NCBI GenBank assembly: GCA_029550525.1
Contig: JAKPHF010000062.1
Span: 434,001 to 498,000 of the forward strand
From: Planctomycetota bacterium
GTDB lineage: Bacteria; Planctomycetota; Phycisphaerae; UBA1845; PWPN01
Reading direction: 5' to 3'
DNA length: 64,000 nt
The notes under the pieces are model-generated. The model worked only from the letters and a program-made list of their open reading frames with translations, made no database searches and was not told the origin of the DNA. Shown here in pieces: positions 1 to 12,300 of this stretch (positions are counted from its first letter, which is position 1; the number at the start of each line of letters is the position of its first letter). The position numbers were made by a program, and so were the translations under genes.

Positions 1-1
1 G

Positions 2-1033
2 GACTACCGATACTTTCGCGAACGACTTCGGCTGCTCCGGGCGGTAACCGGCACGCCCTACCTCGCTGAGTTCGCCAGCGGCATCTGGCAGGGCATGCCC
101 AACCGCGAGTACACGCCCGATCATTACCGGCTGACGGCGCTGACCGCGCTGGCGGCCGGCGTGAGGGGCTGGAACTGGTACATGCTGGCCGATCGCGACA
201 ATTGGCACGGTGCGCCGATCAACGAACGCGGCGTGCTGCGGCCCGACACGGCCGCGGCGTTCCGCCAGGCCGTCGAATGGTTCCACGAGTTACGACACGC
301 GCCCCCGCCACGTGTCTCGTGCGCGGTGGCGTGGTCGTGGCACTACCACCAGGTCGCTCAGATCAACAAGCGAGACGCTGACGACCCGCTGTTCGAAGTG
401 CTGCACGACATGGGTCTGGAGTACGACTTCATCGACGTCGATCGCGATTTCGATCCGCCCGACCTGCTGTTCGCCGCGGGCGAGATCGAGCAGCCCGAGC
501 GTCTTTGGGAGTACGTGCGGCAAGGCGGACGCTTGGTGATGTTCCAACGATTGCTTGACGGCTGCGTGCCGCCGGACGGCACGAGCCACCCGGGCGCAAG
601 CCGGCTGGAGACGTCGCTGGGCTTCGTGACCGATCGACCGGTATTCAACTATCGCCGCGTGCCCGGTACCCCCATCACCGCCCGGCAACTGCCCATCGTC
701 GTCGACGGCGATCAACAACGGATGTTCGACGTCGCCACGGGCCGAACCTACATCACGGGCTACGTCGAGCAGATCGGCCGCGGCACGCTGATGGTGCTCG
801 GCTGCGCCCCCAGCCGTGACGCCGTGCTCGCCGTCCACCGCTACTTCGGCGCGGCCATCCCCGTGCTATCGCTCACACCCGGCGTGTTCCCGAGCATCCG
901 CGGGGACAAGCTCATCGTCGTCAACACGGGCGAAGCGGGCACCGCCCGACTGCTCATCGAGGGCAAAACCCATTACGTGGATCTCCCGAGGTGCTCGGGC
1001 ACGATCCTGGACATACAACGGTTCCACACGTGA
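2..1033 (+). CDS. Glycoside hydrolase, GH35/GH42-like beta-galactosidase, C-terminal part
   Basis: Only the last 343 residues are present: the frame is open from base 2, so the start lies left of the window. The visible part opens with the end of a TIM-barrel catalytic domain. A glutamate in the motif LAEFASGIWQG (codon at bases 68-70) sits where the GH-A clan nucleophile is expected. A Rossmann-like beta-galactosidase trimerisation-type region and a small beta-domain follow. It ends 3 bases before the next glycosidase, so the two are co-translated. Family membership (35 versus 42) cannot be settled without the N-terminus. The role, removal of galactose or a related sugar from an oligosaccharide, is inferred from fold and context. 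Confidence 0.7.
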   Translation, partial: DYRYFRERLRLLRAVTGTPYLAEFASGIWQGMPNREYTPDHYRLTALTALAAGVRGWNWYMLADRDNWHGAPINERGVLRPDTAAAFRQAVEWFHELRHAPPPRVSCAVAWSWHYHQVAQINKRDADDPLFEVLHDMGLEYDFIDVDRDFDPPDLLFAAGEIEQPERLWEYVRQGGRLVMFQRLLDGCVPPDGTSHPGASRLETSLGFVTDRPVFNYRRVPGTPITARQLPIVVDGDQQRMFDVATGRTYITGYVEQIGRGTLMVLGCAPSRDAVLAVHRYFGAAIPVLSLTPGVFPSIRGDKLIVVNTGEAGTARLLIEGKTHYVDLPRCSGTILDIQRFHT

Positions 1034-1036
1034 TTT

Positions 1037-3211
1037 ATGAGTCTTAACGCGAGAATCGGCACTTACCGTCAACGACCTGTCCTGTTCATCAACGATGTTC
1101 CCACCACGGAGTTCTGGTGCTACGGCGACCCGAATGCGATCCGGGATTTCGAGGCCTGTGGGCTTCGTATCTGCCAGTTCCACGTGCCGTTCCCCTCGTG
1201 GTGGACGGGCCCGGGACAATACGACTTCGAGCCCACCGCGCAGAAGATCCGCGAATTCCTCGACCTTGTCCCTTCGGTACTGCTCCTGCCGCGGGTGAAC
1301 TTCGGCTACGTCGGCGAGGAATGGTGGGGCCGGCTGCATCCCGATGAACTGGCGGTCGGCCTCGACCTCACGGGCCGGCCCGTCGATTACATGCAGATTC
1401 GAGCTCGGCCGGTGGACTGCTGGTTCTCGTCCGCCTCAAAGGTCTGGACCGATGACGCCACGCAAGCCATGCGGGCGTTCGTTGATTTCTGCGAAACACG
1501 GTTCGGCGAGCATATCCTGGGCTATCAGATCGGCGGGGGCATCTCGGCCGAGTGGTTCCGCTGGTGGAACTTCGTGGAGCGCACGTACGAGGACTACTCG
1601 GCCGTCGCGCTGGCGGCGTTCCGGAGGTATCTGCGGGACAAGTACGTCAGCGACGATCGGCTGCGCAGCGCCTGGCATCGGCCGGACGTGAATCTCGATA
1701 CCGCCGAGCTGCCCAGTCCGCAGCGCCAGCACGAGACTGCCTTGGGTTATCTGCGGGACCCGCAGACCGAACGCGACGTGGTGGACTGGCTCGAATGCTT
1801 AAGCGTCAACAACGTGACGCAGATCCTGTCGCTGGCCGAGGCGGCCAAGAGTGCATGCAAACACCGCAAGATCGTGGGCACGTTCTTCGGCTATCTGTGG
1901 CCGCACTGGAACACGCAGTGCCCGGCCAAAGCCGGCCACATCGGGCTCGAGCGCGTGCTGGCCAGCCCGTTCGTGGACTACATCAGCTCGCCCTACCACT
2001 ACGACAATCGGCACGTGGGCGGCTTCCATCACAGCCAGACCGTGCCGCAAACTATCGAGCGAGCGGGTAAGCTGCACCTCGACGAAATCGATACGTTCAC
2101 GCATCTGGTCATCCCCGAGAAGACGCTCGACATTCCTTACCGCCGCGCCTCCAACGCCCGAGAGAGCTGTCAGTTGCTGCGGCGCGATGCGGCTACGGTG
2201 CTGGGCACCGCCGGCACGGGCTGGTGGATGGACCTCTACCACCACCGGTGGTATGCCGATAGCGACATCCAGGCCGAGGTGCGACGGCTGCAAGCCATGG
2301 GGCGCCAATCGCTGGAGTGGGACTGCCGCACGCACGCCGAAGTCGCGCTGGTGGTGGATGATCGCAGCTACATGTGGGCGTCGCCGTGGAGCGTTTTGAA
2401 CCAGGCCTTCACGTCCATGCCGCGACAACTGGAGTGGAGCGACCTGGGGTTTCCGATCGACACGCTCATGTTGCGTGAGGTGCCCACAGCCCGCCCGTAC
2501 AAGCTGTACGTGTTCCTCAACTGCTGGTACATACACAGCGATTTACGCCGGCAAGTAGCGGCACGGGTGCGAACGCCGGGCACCACGGCGATCTGGTTCC
2601 ACGCCTGCGGCTGCATCGACGAGACTTCCTGCGATCCGTCGCATGCCGCGGAGTTGATCGGGATGCAACTGGCGTGGATGCCGGAGCCAGCCGTGCCGGA
2701 AGTCGGACTGCTCGAGCCCGCCGGCGATGGTATTCGAGTCTTCGGAGCCCGGCTGCGCCCGGATCAGATCGCGCCTCTGGTGACCGGTCCCCATCACGAC
2801 TGGTCGCAGGTCGCGACACCCCGGCTGAAGGTGACCGACGCCGATGCGACGGTGCTGGGTCGGTACACGGACAACGGCGAGCCCGGCCTGGCCGTGGTTG
2901 AACGCGACGGCTGGCGAAGCGTGTTCTGCGGCGCGCCGTTGTTGCCGGGCGTGCTGCTGGCGAAGATCGCTGCCCAGGCAGGCGTTCACCGATACGCACC
3001 GCTGGGCACGCAGGTCTTCCATCGTGGGCCGCTGGTCTCGGCGTATCGCCCACGAGCTGGCCGCGTGGAGATGCGTGCCCCGATGGGTTTGCGATTGCGA
3101 CCGCTGGTGTATGATGCCGGCTCGGACATTTGGCAACCGACCGGCGAGCCTTGCGATGTGTGCACGGGCGACTTGGAAGCCGGCGAAACGCGGTTTTACT
3201 GGGCCGAGTGA
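1037..3211 (+). CDS. GH42-like glycoside hydrolase (beta-galactosidase superfamily)
   Basis: A 724-residue protein with a GH-A TIM barrel. GYQIGGGISAEWF places a candidate acid/base glutamate at residue 172, and LHLDEIDTF places a candidate nucleophile at residue 350, the usual spacing for this clan. The C-terminal third resembles the trimerisation and beta-sandwich domains of GH42 enzymes. No signal peptide is seen, so it probably acts in the cytoplasm on imported oligosaccharides. The ATG lies 3 bases after the preceding stop, and the next gene follows 14 bases downstream. Tryptophans and histidines in the barrel (for example YLWPHWN) would suit sugar stacking. The true substrate is unknown. 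Confidence 0.75.
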   Translation: MSLNARIGTYRQRPVLFINDVPTTEFWCYGDPNAIRDFEACGLRICQFHVPFPSWWTGPGQYDFEPTAQKIREFLDLVPSVLLLPRVNFGYVGEEWWGRLHPDELAVGLDLTGRPVDYMQIRARPVDCWFSSASKVWTDDATQAMRAFVDFCETRFGEHILGYQIGGGISAEWFRWWNFVERTYEDYSAVALAAFRRYLRDKYVSDDRLRSAWHRPDVNLDTAELPSPQRQHETALGYLRDPQTERDVVDWLECLSVNNVTQILSLAEAAKSACKHRKIVGTFFGYLWPHWNTQCPAKAGHIGLERVLASPFVDYISSPYHYDNRHVGGFHHSQTVPQTIERAGKLHLDEIDTFTHLVIPEKTLDIPYRRASNARESCQLLRRDAATVLGTAGTGWWMDLYHHRWYADSDIQAEVRRLQAMGRQSLEWDCRTHAEVALVVDDRSYMWASPWSVLNQAFTSMPRQLEWSDLGFPIDTLMLREVPTARPYKLYVFLNCWYIHSDLRRQVAARVRTPGTTAIWFHACGCIDETSCDPSHAAELIGMQLAWMPEPAVPEVGLLEPAGDGIRVFGARLRPDQIAPLVTGPHHDWSQVATPRLKVTDADATVLGRYTDNGEPGLAVVERDGWRSVFCGAPLLPGVLLAKIAAQAGVHRYAPLGTQVFHRGPLVSAYRPRAGRVEMRAPMGLRLRPLVYDAGSDIWQPTGEPCDVCTGDLEAGETRFYWAE

Positions 3212-3225
3212 GAGCAACTTCGAGC

Positions 3226-4626
3226 ATGGAACCACTGGCACGCTACTTCGACGCACGACAGGCCGGGACGATCATCGCCGATGAACTGCGAACGCGACTC
3301 GACACGGACGAGTTCGTGGCCGTCCGCAATATCGACTACGTGTTGAGTCCGTTTCAGATTTACCCGCTCGCACCGGTCGTCCGGCCGCCGCTGCCGCGGA
3401 TCGCCGCGTTCGCCGTCGACATGGACGGCACGAGCACGACCACCGAGCCGCTGGCCCTGCACGCCTTGGAATACATGGTCCGCCGATGCACAGGCCGGCT
3501 GACCCGCGAACAATGGGCCGGTCTGGATCCCAAGCTCGATCATCCCTTCGTGATCGGCAACAGCAATTTCCGCCATACCGAGTTTTTGCTCGGCCGCTAC
3601 CGGGATGCGATGAACGCGACCGCGTTTCGCGACGCGTTCTTCGAAGCGCTAACGTGGACGTTGGCGAGCATGACCGACGAGCAGCGGCGTAAAGAAGTGC
3701 GCGTGCACGCACGCAACTGCGGCCTGGCCGACCTGTTGGCCGATGCCGATTTCCGCCGGCTCACATCCGCCGGTCCGCTCGACCCGGATGCCGCCGGACG
3801 AGCGTGCGTACCGTTCGTGGCGCGGTTCGGCCCGGCGTTTCGCTGCGACAACATGGGCGAGACCGTGGCCGCCATGCTCGACATCTACTACATGCGCTAT
3901 CACTGGATCATGCAGCGCATCGAGGCCGGCCAGGGGCAGGCACTCAGCCGGGAACTGCTGGGCGAGGCCGGCCGGCTGCTCATCGAGCCCATGCCGGGTT
4001 ACGACGTGTTCATCCCGCTGATCAAGGGATGGATCGGCGAAGCGGATGCCGCCCCGCTGTACGACATGATCCGCAGCGGACTGTCCGCCGACGTCCGCGG
4101 CGAAGGCGATATCGGCATCGACGGCGTGCGGAAGCTGACGCGCATCTTCACCGCCAACCCCGCCCGCTTGGCCCTGGTCACCGCGTCCATCGCGTTCGAA
4201 ACGCACGCCACCATGCGCGAGATCTGCCGCGTCATGGCGCTGCGCGTGCGTGACTGGCCGGTATCCAACGCGTGCAAGGAGCGGGTGCTGGCGGGGATTG
4301 CCGACTACCGCGCACCGTTCGACGCGTTCATCAACGCCAGCGACGCGTGCGAACACCGGCTCAAGCCGCACCCGGATCTGTACAGCCTGGCCCTGGCCCA
4401 GATGGCGATTCCCAAAGCCGATTACTCGCTGTGCGTGGGGCTCGAGGATACCGAGCCGGGCATCATCGCACTGCGCACGGCAGGCATCGGCTGCGCGGTG
4501 GGTCTGCCCAACCACGACACATCGCGCCAGGACTTCCAGGCCGCGGCCACCGTGGTGCGTCACGGCCTGCCCGAGGTGATTCTCTCGCACGGCTGTTTCC
4601 TGAACCTCGCTGAGGTGACAACATGA
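3226..4626 (+). CDS. HAD-superfamily hydrolase, enlarged beta-phosphoglucomutase-like
   Basis: A 466-residue HAD protein, about twice the usual length of beta-phosphoglucomutase. The nucleophile motif FAVDMDGTS gives aspartates 65 and 67, after about 60 extra N-terminal residues. The C-terminal motif LEDTEPGIIALR carries the Mg-binding acidic pair, preceded by the LKPHPDLY lysine loop. A cap of over 200 residues lies between. I chose ATG 3226 rather than an upstream in-frame ATG at 3130 because the latter lies well inside the previous gene. The stop overlaps the start of the GH65 gene (ATGA), which suggests it handles the sugar phosphate that enzyme makes. Mutase versus phosphatase activity cannot be decided. 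Confidence 0.75.
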   Translation: MEPLARYFDARQAGTIIADELRTRLDTDEFVAVRNIDYVLSPFQIYPLAPVVRPPLPRIAAFAVDMDGTSTTTEPLALHALEYMVRRCTGRLTREQWAGLDPKLDHPFVIGNSNFRHTEFLLGRYRDAMNATAFRDAFFEALTWTLASMTDEQRRKEVRVHARNCGLADLLADADFRRLTSAGPLDPDAAGRACVPFVARFGPAFRCDNMGETVAAMLDIYYMRYHWIMQRIEAGQGQALSRELLGEAGRLLIEPMPGYDVFIPLIKGWIGEADAAPLYDMIRSGLSADVRGEGDIGIDGVRKLTRIFTANPARLALVTASIAFETHATMREICRVMALRVRDWPVSNACKERVLAGIADYRAPFDAFINASDACEHRLKPHPDLYSLALAQMAIPKADYSLCVGLEDTEPGIIALRTAGIGCAVGLPNHDTSRQDFQAAATVVRHGLPEVILSHGCFLNLAEVTT

Positions 4627-6911
4627 GCGTGGACACGTGGAGCCTGGTCAAGACGACGTTCGACCCGCACAGCCTGGGTCAGCACAACAGCCTGTTCACC
4701 ATCTCCAACGGCTACGTCGGGCTGAAGGGCAACCTGCAGGAAGACCGTGATGGCTACTGCCCGGTCACGCTCATCAACGGCGTGTACGACGAGCTGGACA
4801 TGTTCAGTCTCATCCGGGCATCGAACGAGCCCCGCCGCTACCTGGACGAGCGATTCTTCGACAGCGCGGGCAAGAGTCCGGCCGTCGCCAACCTCCCCAA
4901 CCCACTGGCCGTCCGCGTGTTCATCGACGACAAGGAAATCTCGTTCGCTCGCGGCCACATCAGCGAGTTTCGCCAGGAACTCTCGTTCAAGGACGGCGTG
5001 TACCGCTATTCGTTCGTGTACACCGACCTAGCCGGCAAGGCCACTCGCATCGAGATGACGCGGTTTGCCTCCATCGTTCACTGCCATCGCGTGCACATGA
5101 GGTATGCGGTCACCCCCCTCAACCACGAGTCGGACATTCGCATTCTCTCCGGCATCGACGCAGCCACCTTCTCCAACACCACCCGCGAACGGCAGTTCCG
5201 CGTGACCGCCCTCGACGCCGGCCCCGGCTGGACGGGGCTGACCGCCCGCACGCCCACCCGCGGCATCGACGTGGAAATGCGAACCGCCGAACTACCCACG
5301 AGAAAAGCAAGCGGGGCGTTGGTGGAGTACGACGCGGCCTGGTCGGTGGCGGCCTTCCGCGGCCGGCCGGGCGAGCGGTTCGAACTCGAACGGCACATCG
5401 TCCTGGCCTGCAGCGAAGACGCCCGTCACAACGCGGTGATCGACGTTGAGCGTGAGCTGGATGCGGCGGTCGCTCAGGGCTTTGACGCCGCCGCCCGCGA
5501 ACAGGCCGCGGCCTGGCAGGAGATCTGGGATTGCTGCGACGTTCGGATCGACGGCGACGACGAAGCCCAGCGTGATCTGCGATTCTGCCTGTACCACGTT
5601 TTGGCCGCCGCCCCCCGCCACAGCGAGCAACTGAGTGTGCCCGTCAAGCTCCTGAGCGGCGAGTACTACCAGGGCAACACGTTCTACGACACCGACGTGT
5701 ACATCCTGCCCCTGTACACGTTCACGCTGCCCGACCTGGCCCGGCGCTGCCTGCGATGGCGCTGGGTGGGCCTGGAAGCGGGTCGACAGGCTGCTCGCGA
5801 GCGCGGCTATCCCGGGGCCAAGCTCGCCTGGCAGGCCGGCCCGTATGGCGAGGAGTGCCTGGGCAACTGGTGGCGGTTCATTCACACGAACATCCACATC
5901 AATGCCGACGTGGCATACGCCCTCATGCAGTACTGGCAGGCCACCGGCGACGATGCATTTATGGCCGGCCCGGGCATCGACCTGCTCGTTGAAACCGCCC
6001 GGTTCTATGCGGGCCGGGCTGTCTACGATCCCGCCCGCGACGCCTATGACCTGCGCGACGTGGCCGGCCCGGACGAAGGGCACTGCGAAAGCACGAACAA
6101 CTTCTACACCAATTGTCTGGCCCGCTGGAACCTGCAATGGGCGGCCGTCATGCTCACGTGGCTGCAAGAGCACGACCACAACGCCTGGGCGAGCGCCCGC
6201 GAGCGGCTTCATATCGGCGACGACGAGCCCGGCCAATGGCAGCGCGTGGCCGAGCGCCTCACGTTCCTCTTCGACCCGGCTAGCCTGATCTACGAGCAGT
6301 GCGAAGGGTTCTATCAACTCGAGCCGATCCCCCCCGCACTGTCCCCTGAACGCAAGGCGTGGTTTGCCACCGTCGCCCCCTACCAGGCGCTCAATCAGCC
6401 CGACGTGCTCATGGCCATGGTCCTGCTTCGCGATGCTTTCCCCGAGCCCGTCCGCCGCGCGAACTGGCAGTTCTACAAAGACAAGAGCATGAACTTCTCG
6501 TCCATGAGCTTCGTGATCAACGCCATCGCGGCGGCGGATATGGGCGATCTCGAGGAGGCGTACCGACAGTTCCGCATCTGTGCGGGCGTGGATATTGACG
6601 AAAACCTGACGGGCCGAAAAGACACGTACGCCGGACTGCACGGGACGGCCGCCGGCGGCGCCTGGCTGGCTGCAGTATGCGGCTTCGGCGGCGTGCGGCT
6701 GTTCGAGGGCGAACTGATCGTCGAGCCACGCCTGCCCCGGAACTGGGCAGCACTGCAGTTCAAGCTCGTCCTGCATGGCGGCACGCTGACATTCTCCATC
6801 CGGCAAACGGAACTCCGCATCGAGGTCGGTGCGGACGTCCGTTCAGGCATCCGGGCCAGAATCAAGGGACAAGCGGTCACGCTCGCCCCCGGTCTGGTCT
6901 GGATCGGATGA
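4623..6911 (+). CDS. GH65 family disaccharide phosphorylase/hydrolase (copy 1)
   Basis: A 762-residue protein with the GH65 layout: N-terminal beta-sandwich (about 1-270), linker, (alpha/alpha)6 barrel (about 300-690) and a short C-terminal jelly roll. The general-acid motif is AGPDEGHCESTNNFYTN with glutamate 485. Classical maltose phosphorylases have GPDEYH, so the Tyr-to-Gly change may alter specificity. No signal peptide is present, consistent with cytoplasmic phosphorolysis of an alpha-glucobiose to beta-glucose 1-phosphate. It is translationally coupled to the HAD gene upstream. The substrate (kojibiose, nigerose, maltose, trehalose or a non-glucose disaccharide) is unknown, and hydrolytic GH65 members also exist. 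Confidence 0.85.
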   Translation: MSVDTWSLVKTTFDPHSLGQHNSLFTISNGYVGLKGNLQEDRDGYCPVTLINGVYDELDMFSLIRASNEPRRYLDERFFDSAGKSPAVANLPNPLAVRVFIDDKEISFARGHISEFRQELSFKDGVYRYSFVYTDLAGKATRIEMTRFASIVHCHRVHMRYAVTPLNHESDIRILSGIDAATFSNTTRERQFRVTALDAGPGWTGLTARTPTRGIDVEMRTAELPTRKASGALVEYDAAWSVAAFRGRPGERFELERHIVLACSEDARHNAVIDVERELDAAVAQGFDAAAREQAAAWQEIWDCCDVRIDGDDEAQRDLRFCLYHVLAAAPRHSEQLSVPVKLLSGEYYQGNTFYDTDVYILPLYTFTLPDLARRCLRWRWVGLEAGRQAARERGYPGAKLAWQAGPYGEECLGNWWRFIHTNIHINADVAYALMQYWQATGDDAFMAGPGIDLLVETARFYAGRAVYDPARDAYDLRDVAGPDEGHCESTNNFYTNCLARWNLQWAAVMLTWLQEHDHNAWASARERLHIGDDEPGQWQRVAERLTFLFDPASLIYEQCEGFYQLEPIPPALSPERKAWFATVAPYQALNQPDVLMAMVLLRDAFPEPVRRANWQFYKDKSMNFSSMSFVINAIAAADMGDLEEAYRQFRICAGVDIDENLTGRKDTYAGLHGTAAGGAWLAAVCGFGGVRLFEGELIVEPRLPRNWAALQFKLVLHGGTLTFSIRQTELRIEVGADVRSGIRARIKGQAVTLAPGLVWIG

Positions 6912-6995
6912 ATGCCTGGTGCCGGGCGCGGCGCGACGCTAGGCTTATGTGCGATCCGATCTTGAGCGCCATGTCGTATCCATGCGGAGGTGCCC

Positions 6996-8033
6996 GTGAG
7001 AACCATGAAGGCCTTGGTCAAGGCGGAATCACGTGAGGGTCTGTGGCTCCGCGAAGTGCCGATACCCGAGATCGGCATCAACGATGTGCTCGTACGGGTG
7101 ATCAAAACGAGTATCTGCGGTACGGACGTGCACATCTGGGAGTGGGACGACTGGGCCCGCAAGACCATTCCCGTGCCCATGGCGGTCGGTCACGAATTCG
7201 TCGGCGTGGTGGCGGCCGTGGGGGCCAACGTGCGCGATCTGTGCCCGGGCGAACTGGTCAGCGCCGAAGGGCACGTGGTCTGCGGACGGTGCCGGAACTG
7301 CCTGGCGGGACGCCGGCATCTGTGCGCTCACACGTCCGGCGTGGGCGTGAATCGGCCGGGCGCCTTTGCGGAATACATCAGCGTGCCCGTCACGAACATC
7401 TGGATCGCCGACCGCAAGATTCCGTTGGACGTGCTGAGCACGTTCGATCCGCTGGGCAACGCCACGCACTGCGCCTTGTCGTTCGATGTGTTGGGTGAGG
7501 ATGTCCTGATCACCGGGGCCGGGCCCATCGGCTTGATGGCCACCGCCATCGTCCGCCACGCCGGCGCCCGCTACGTCGTGGTGACCGATCGCAACCCCTA
7601 TCGGCTGGAGTTGGCTCGCAAGATGGGTGCCACCATCGCCCTCGATATCCGCGAAGGCGCGCTGGCCGAGGTCCAGAAGCAGCTCGGCATGCAGGAGGGC
7701 TTCGACGTCGGCCTTGAAATGTCGGGCAATCCCCAGGCCTTCCGCGACATGATCGCCAACATGGCGCATGGTGGGAAAATCGCATTGCTCGGCATCCTGC
7801 CTCGCACGGAGATCGACTGGGACCAGATCATCTTCAACGGCCTGGTCATCAAGGGCGTATACGGCCGTGAAATGTACGAGACGTGGTACAAGATGACAGT
7901 CATGATCCAGAGCGGCCTGGACATCTCGCCCGTCATCACGCACCGGTTCCATTACACGCAATTCGCCGAAGCGTTCGAAGTCATGCGGTCGGGCCAGTCG
8001 GGCAAAGTGGTCATGGATTGGGCGGAGATCTGA
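6996..8033 (+). CDS. tdh: L-threonine 3-dehydrogenase
   Basis: A zinc-dependent medium-chain dehydrogenase of 345 residues that oxidises L-threonine to 2-amino-3-ketobutyrate with NAD. It resembles E. coli Tdh along its whole length: SICGTDVH carries catalytic Cys41, GHEF supplies the catalytic His, [14 protein letters not shown] holds the structural-zinc cysteines, and GAGPIG is the NAD loop. I chose GTG 6996 because GGAGG lies 5 bases upstream; GTG 6990 overlaps that site and ATG 7005 is 14 bases away. The next gene is glycine C-acetyltransferase, which completes threonine to glycine plus acetyl-CoA. The pair is oddly placed inside a sugar operon, so a sugar-derived alternative substrate is possible but not indicated. 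Confidence 0.92.
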   Translation: MRTMKALVKAESREGLWLREVPIPEIGINDVLVRVIKTSICGTDVHIWEWDDWARKTIPVPMAVGHEFVGVVAAVGANVRDLCPGELVSAEGHVVCGRCRNCLAGRRHLCAHTSGVGVNRPGAFAEYISVPVTNIWIADRKIPLDVLSTFDPLGNATHCALSFDVLGEDVLITGAGPIGLMATAIVRHAGARYVVVTDRNPYRLELARKMGATIALDIREGALAEVQKQLGMQEGFDVGLEMSGNPQAFRDMIANMAHGGKIALLGILPRTEIDWDQIIFNGLVIKGVYGREMYETWYKMTVMIQSGLDISPVITHRFHYTQFAEAFEVMRSGQSGKVVMDWAEI

Positions 8034-8173
8034 GGCCTGCGCGCCTCAAGGCCTGAGACCTGCGGCTTGAGACTTGAGGTCATGACATCAAAGGGGGCTG
8101 GCGTTTGAACGTGATCCAGCTCGTCCAGCTTCTGGCTCATAGCTCACAGCTCATAGCTTTTCCGGAGACTACC
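8034..8173. repeat. Word repeats between tdh and kbl
   Basis: From the tdh stop (TGAGGCCTG), variants of CCTGAGACCTG and CTTGAGACTTGAGG run to about 8080. After a 35-base spacer, GCTCATAGCTCACAGCTC (about 8134-8151) with AGCTT appears. The second word is the complement of AGCTGTGAGCTATGAGC found at 22139, 23739 and 43560. Confidence 0.7.
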
Positions 8174-9354
<1,181 letters not shown>

Positions 9355-9358
<4 letters not shown>

Positions 9359-12300
9359 GTTTATCGGAAAGGAAAGGACGGGCCGTCGCGGGTTCGGCAA
9401 CATCGGCGGTCATCGCAATCCTCGCGGCAGCATCCATCGTGCACGGGGCTGAACCCATGCGCATCACGCGGAACATCAAGCTCGATAAAGACGCCGTACT
9501 GACCTCGCCGCTGGTGATCGAAGCCGACGGCATCACCATTGACGGAAACGGCGCCACCATTCAGGGCCCGGGCAAGGCCGGCGACCTGTCGAGCTTCGTC
9601 GGCGAGGGCGTTCTCGCCGAGAATCGCTCGAAGGTCACGATCCGCAACCTGAAGGTCCGCGGGTTCACCTCCGGTCTGCGAGCCACCGACGGCCGCGAGT
9701 GGATCATCGAGAATTGCGACTTTTCCGACAACTACCACGACCCGTCCTACGGCTGGGGGGATGGCGAACGCGTCGGCGGCATCATCCTCACGCGGATGCA
9801 CAAGTGCATCATCCGCAAGAACAAGGCCAATCGTGTGTGGAACGGCCTGGACCTGTGGGAAAGCCACGACAACACCATCGAGCACAACGATTTTTCGCAC
9901 TGCTCGAACGTCTGCCTGAAGATGTGGCTGGCCTGCCGCAACCAGGTCCGCGACAACAATTTGTCCTACGGCCTGCGGATCAGCCCCGGCGAGGTCCATG
10001 CCCGCGATTCGACCTGCGTGCTCCTCGAAACCGGCTCGAACGATAACCTCTTCGAACGAAATGACATCACGCACGGCGGCGACGGCGTGTTCATCCGCGT
10101 GCTCAACGGCTGGTGCTCGACGGGCAACGTGTTCATCGAAAACGACTGCTCGTACGCCAATAACAACGGCTTCGAGGCCTGGAGCCCGGGCAACACATAT
10201 ATCCGCAACAAGGCCAACCACTGCAGCTACGGCTTTTGGCTGGGCGGCTCGGACCGCACGGTACTGATCGGCAACGAGGCCGCCTACAACGGCCGGCCCG
10301 ACGGGTTCCACAACGCCCCCGAGCCCGATTTCGTCCACGGCGGCATCGTCATCGTCCACGGCTCGGGCACGCACACGATCATCGAGGACAACTACTGCCA
10401 CCATAACAACGGGGCGGGCATCGTCTTTCGCGGCGACCTGGCCACTCGGGGCGCCAAGTGGAAGATGCACCATCTGATCGTGCAGAACAATCGGTTGGAG
10501 AACAACCGCTGGGGACTGTTCGCCCGGTTCACCGACTGGCTCGATCTGGCCGGCAACACGTACGCGAACAACGAACAGGACGAACTGCTGGAGGATGTCA
10601 CTCATCTGAGCCGCCGTCCCGCCGACCCTCAGGGCAAGCCGGCCCCGAAGGTGAAGATCACCGGTCCCGAACGCGTCACGGTCGGCCAGCCCGTCGTGTT
10701 TGAGGCGGCGGCGATCGATGCCTCCGGACGCACGCTGCATTATCGCTGGGACATCGGCGGCAAGGAATACACCACCCAACGCGTGGAACACGTCTTCACC
10801 GAACCGGGTTTCTACCGCGCCGGCGTGACCGTCCACAACGGCCACCTTGCCGGCTTGGACGGACTCGACGTATACGTCACGCGGGCCGCGGGAGACGCCT
10901 CGCCGGGTGCGATCGCGAACGCGCCGCAATACGACGAACTCACCGACTCGGCGAGCAGCCGCTGGACCTGGTCCATGGGCAACAACGCCGACAAACGGGG
11001 TAAGGTGATCATCACCGACGATCCCGAATGCCTCGTCGGCAAACGGTCATTGCGTTTTCGGCCCGACCCATACAAGGGATCGGACGTGGCCATCGCCTGC
11101 AACGCCAGGAGCAATGAAGGCTGGAAACTCGATGGGGCCAAATACTTGTCCTTCTGGATCAAGTGGGCCAACCCCAACAACGGCGGATTCCAGGGCCCCA
11201 CGCCCATCGTGCGTCTGCACCGCGGCAAGGCGGCGTTCACGTATACGCCGGCGTTCAACGGCATGCCGCGGAACCTCCTCGGCGATCTGCCTTACAGCGA
11301 AGCGCGTCACGGCTGGCTGTACGTCCGCGTCGCCCTCGATGGCGAGCCCGGCGTGGAGCCGGCCGCCCGTCAGTGGATCCGCATGGAGTCGCTCGAAGGG
11401 GCCAAGCCGCCCCACTTCGACCGCGATCTCCAGTTCACCACTGTCGAGACCACCGTCGAAACGCAGGGGGCATCGGCCATGACGTCGGACGGCAAGCGGC
11501 TCTACTGCGCGGTCAACGAGTCCGACGCCGTGTTCGCCTCGGAGGATGGCCGCGATTGGAAACCGCTGCCTCGCCCGTCCACGCTGGGCGGCGCCGGGCC
11601 CGACTGGATCAACGGCATGCTCTGCTACGATGCGGCGAATCACCGACTGATCCTTCGCCGCCGGGCCAAGGAGAAGGACGCATTCGATCACGATCAGCCG
11701 CGGCTCATCGCGTTCGACATCGAAAAATCACAGTGGTCGTGGTTGCCGACGATAACCGCGATGGGCCACGGATGCGTGGTCGTCGGCGAGCACCTGTTCG
11801 GCATCGCTCACGCCATCGCCGGCAACTACGGCGGGCCGATCGACCGCGTGAACCTGGCCAACCCCGGCCCGCTCGACGAGCGCACCGTGCTCGCACCGGT
11901 CGTCGGCAAAGACGCGTGGTGGTTCAGCCGGGCCGCTCAACTAGCCTGTGTCGATGGGAAGATCTACGCCACCAAGAACGACTGGCAGACACCGCGACCC
12001 GAGAAAGCTGACGAGATCGGCGATCGTCTGCTGGTGTTCGATCCGGCCGAGTACCGGGCGAGCAGCTTCGCCGGCGGCAATCGCTGGGACAGCAAAAACT
12101 GGAAGGAAGCCCGCACGCCGGTCAAAGACCTCGGTCCGTTGCCGTTCGAGATCGGTCACGGCTCGGCTCTGGTCGCGTTGCCGCCGAACTGGTGCGAGCG
12201 GGTCGGCCCGCGCGGCGGCTTGTTCCTCCTGGCCGGATGCTCGCCGTCCAACCACGAGGGCTACGGACCGCCGTCGGCGCAGTATGCCATCTACGATATC

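Noticed and set aside
6912..6995. Glycine riboswitch upstream of the tdh-kbl pair
   Set aside because: The 84-base gap is too short and lacks the conserved glycine-aptamer core.
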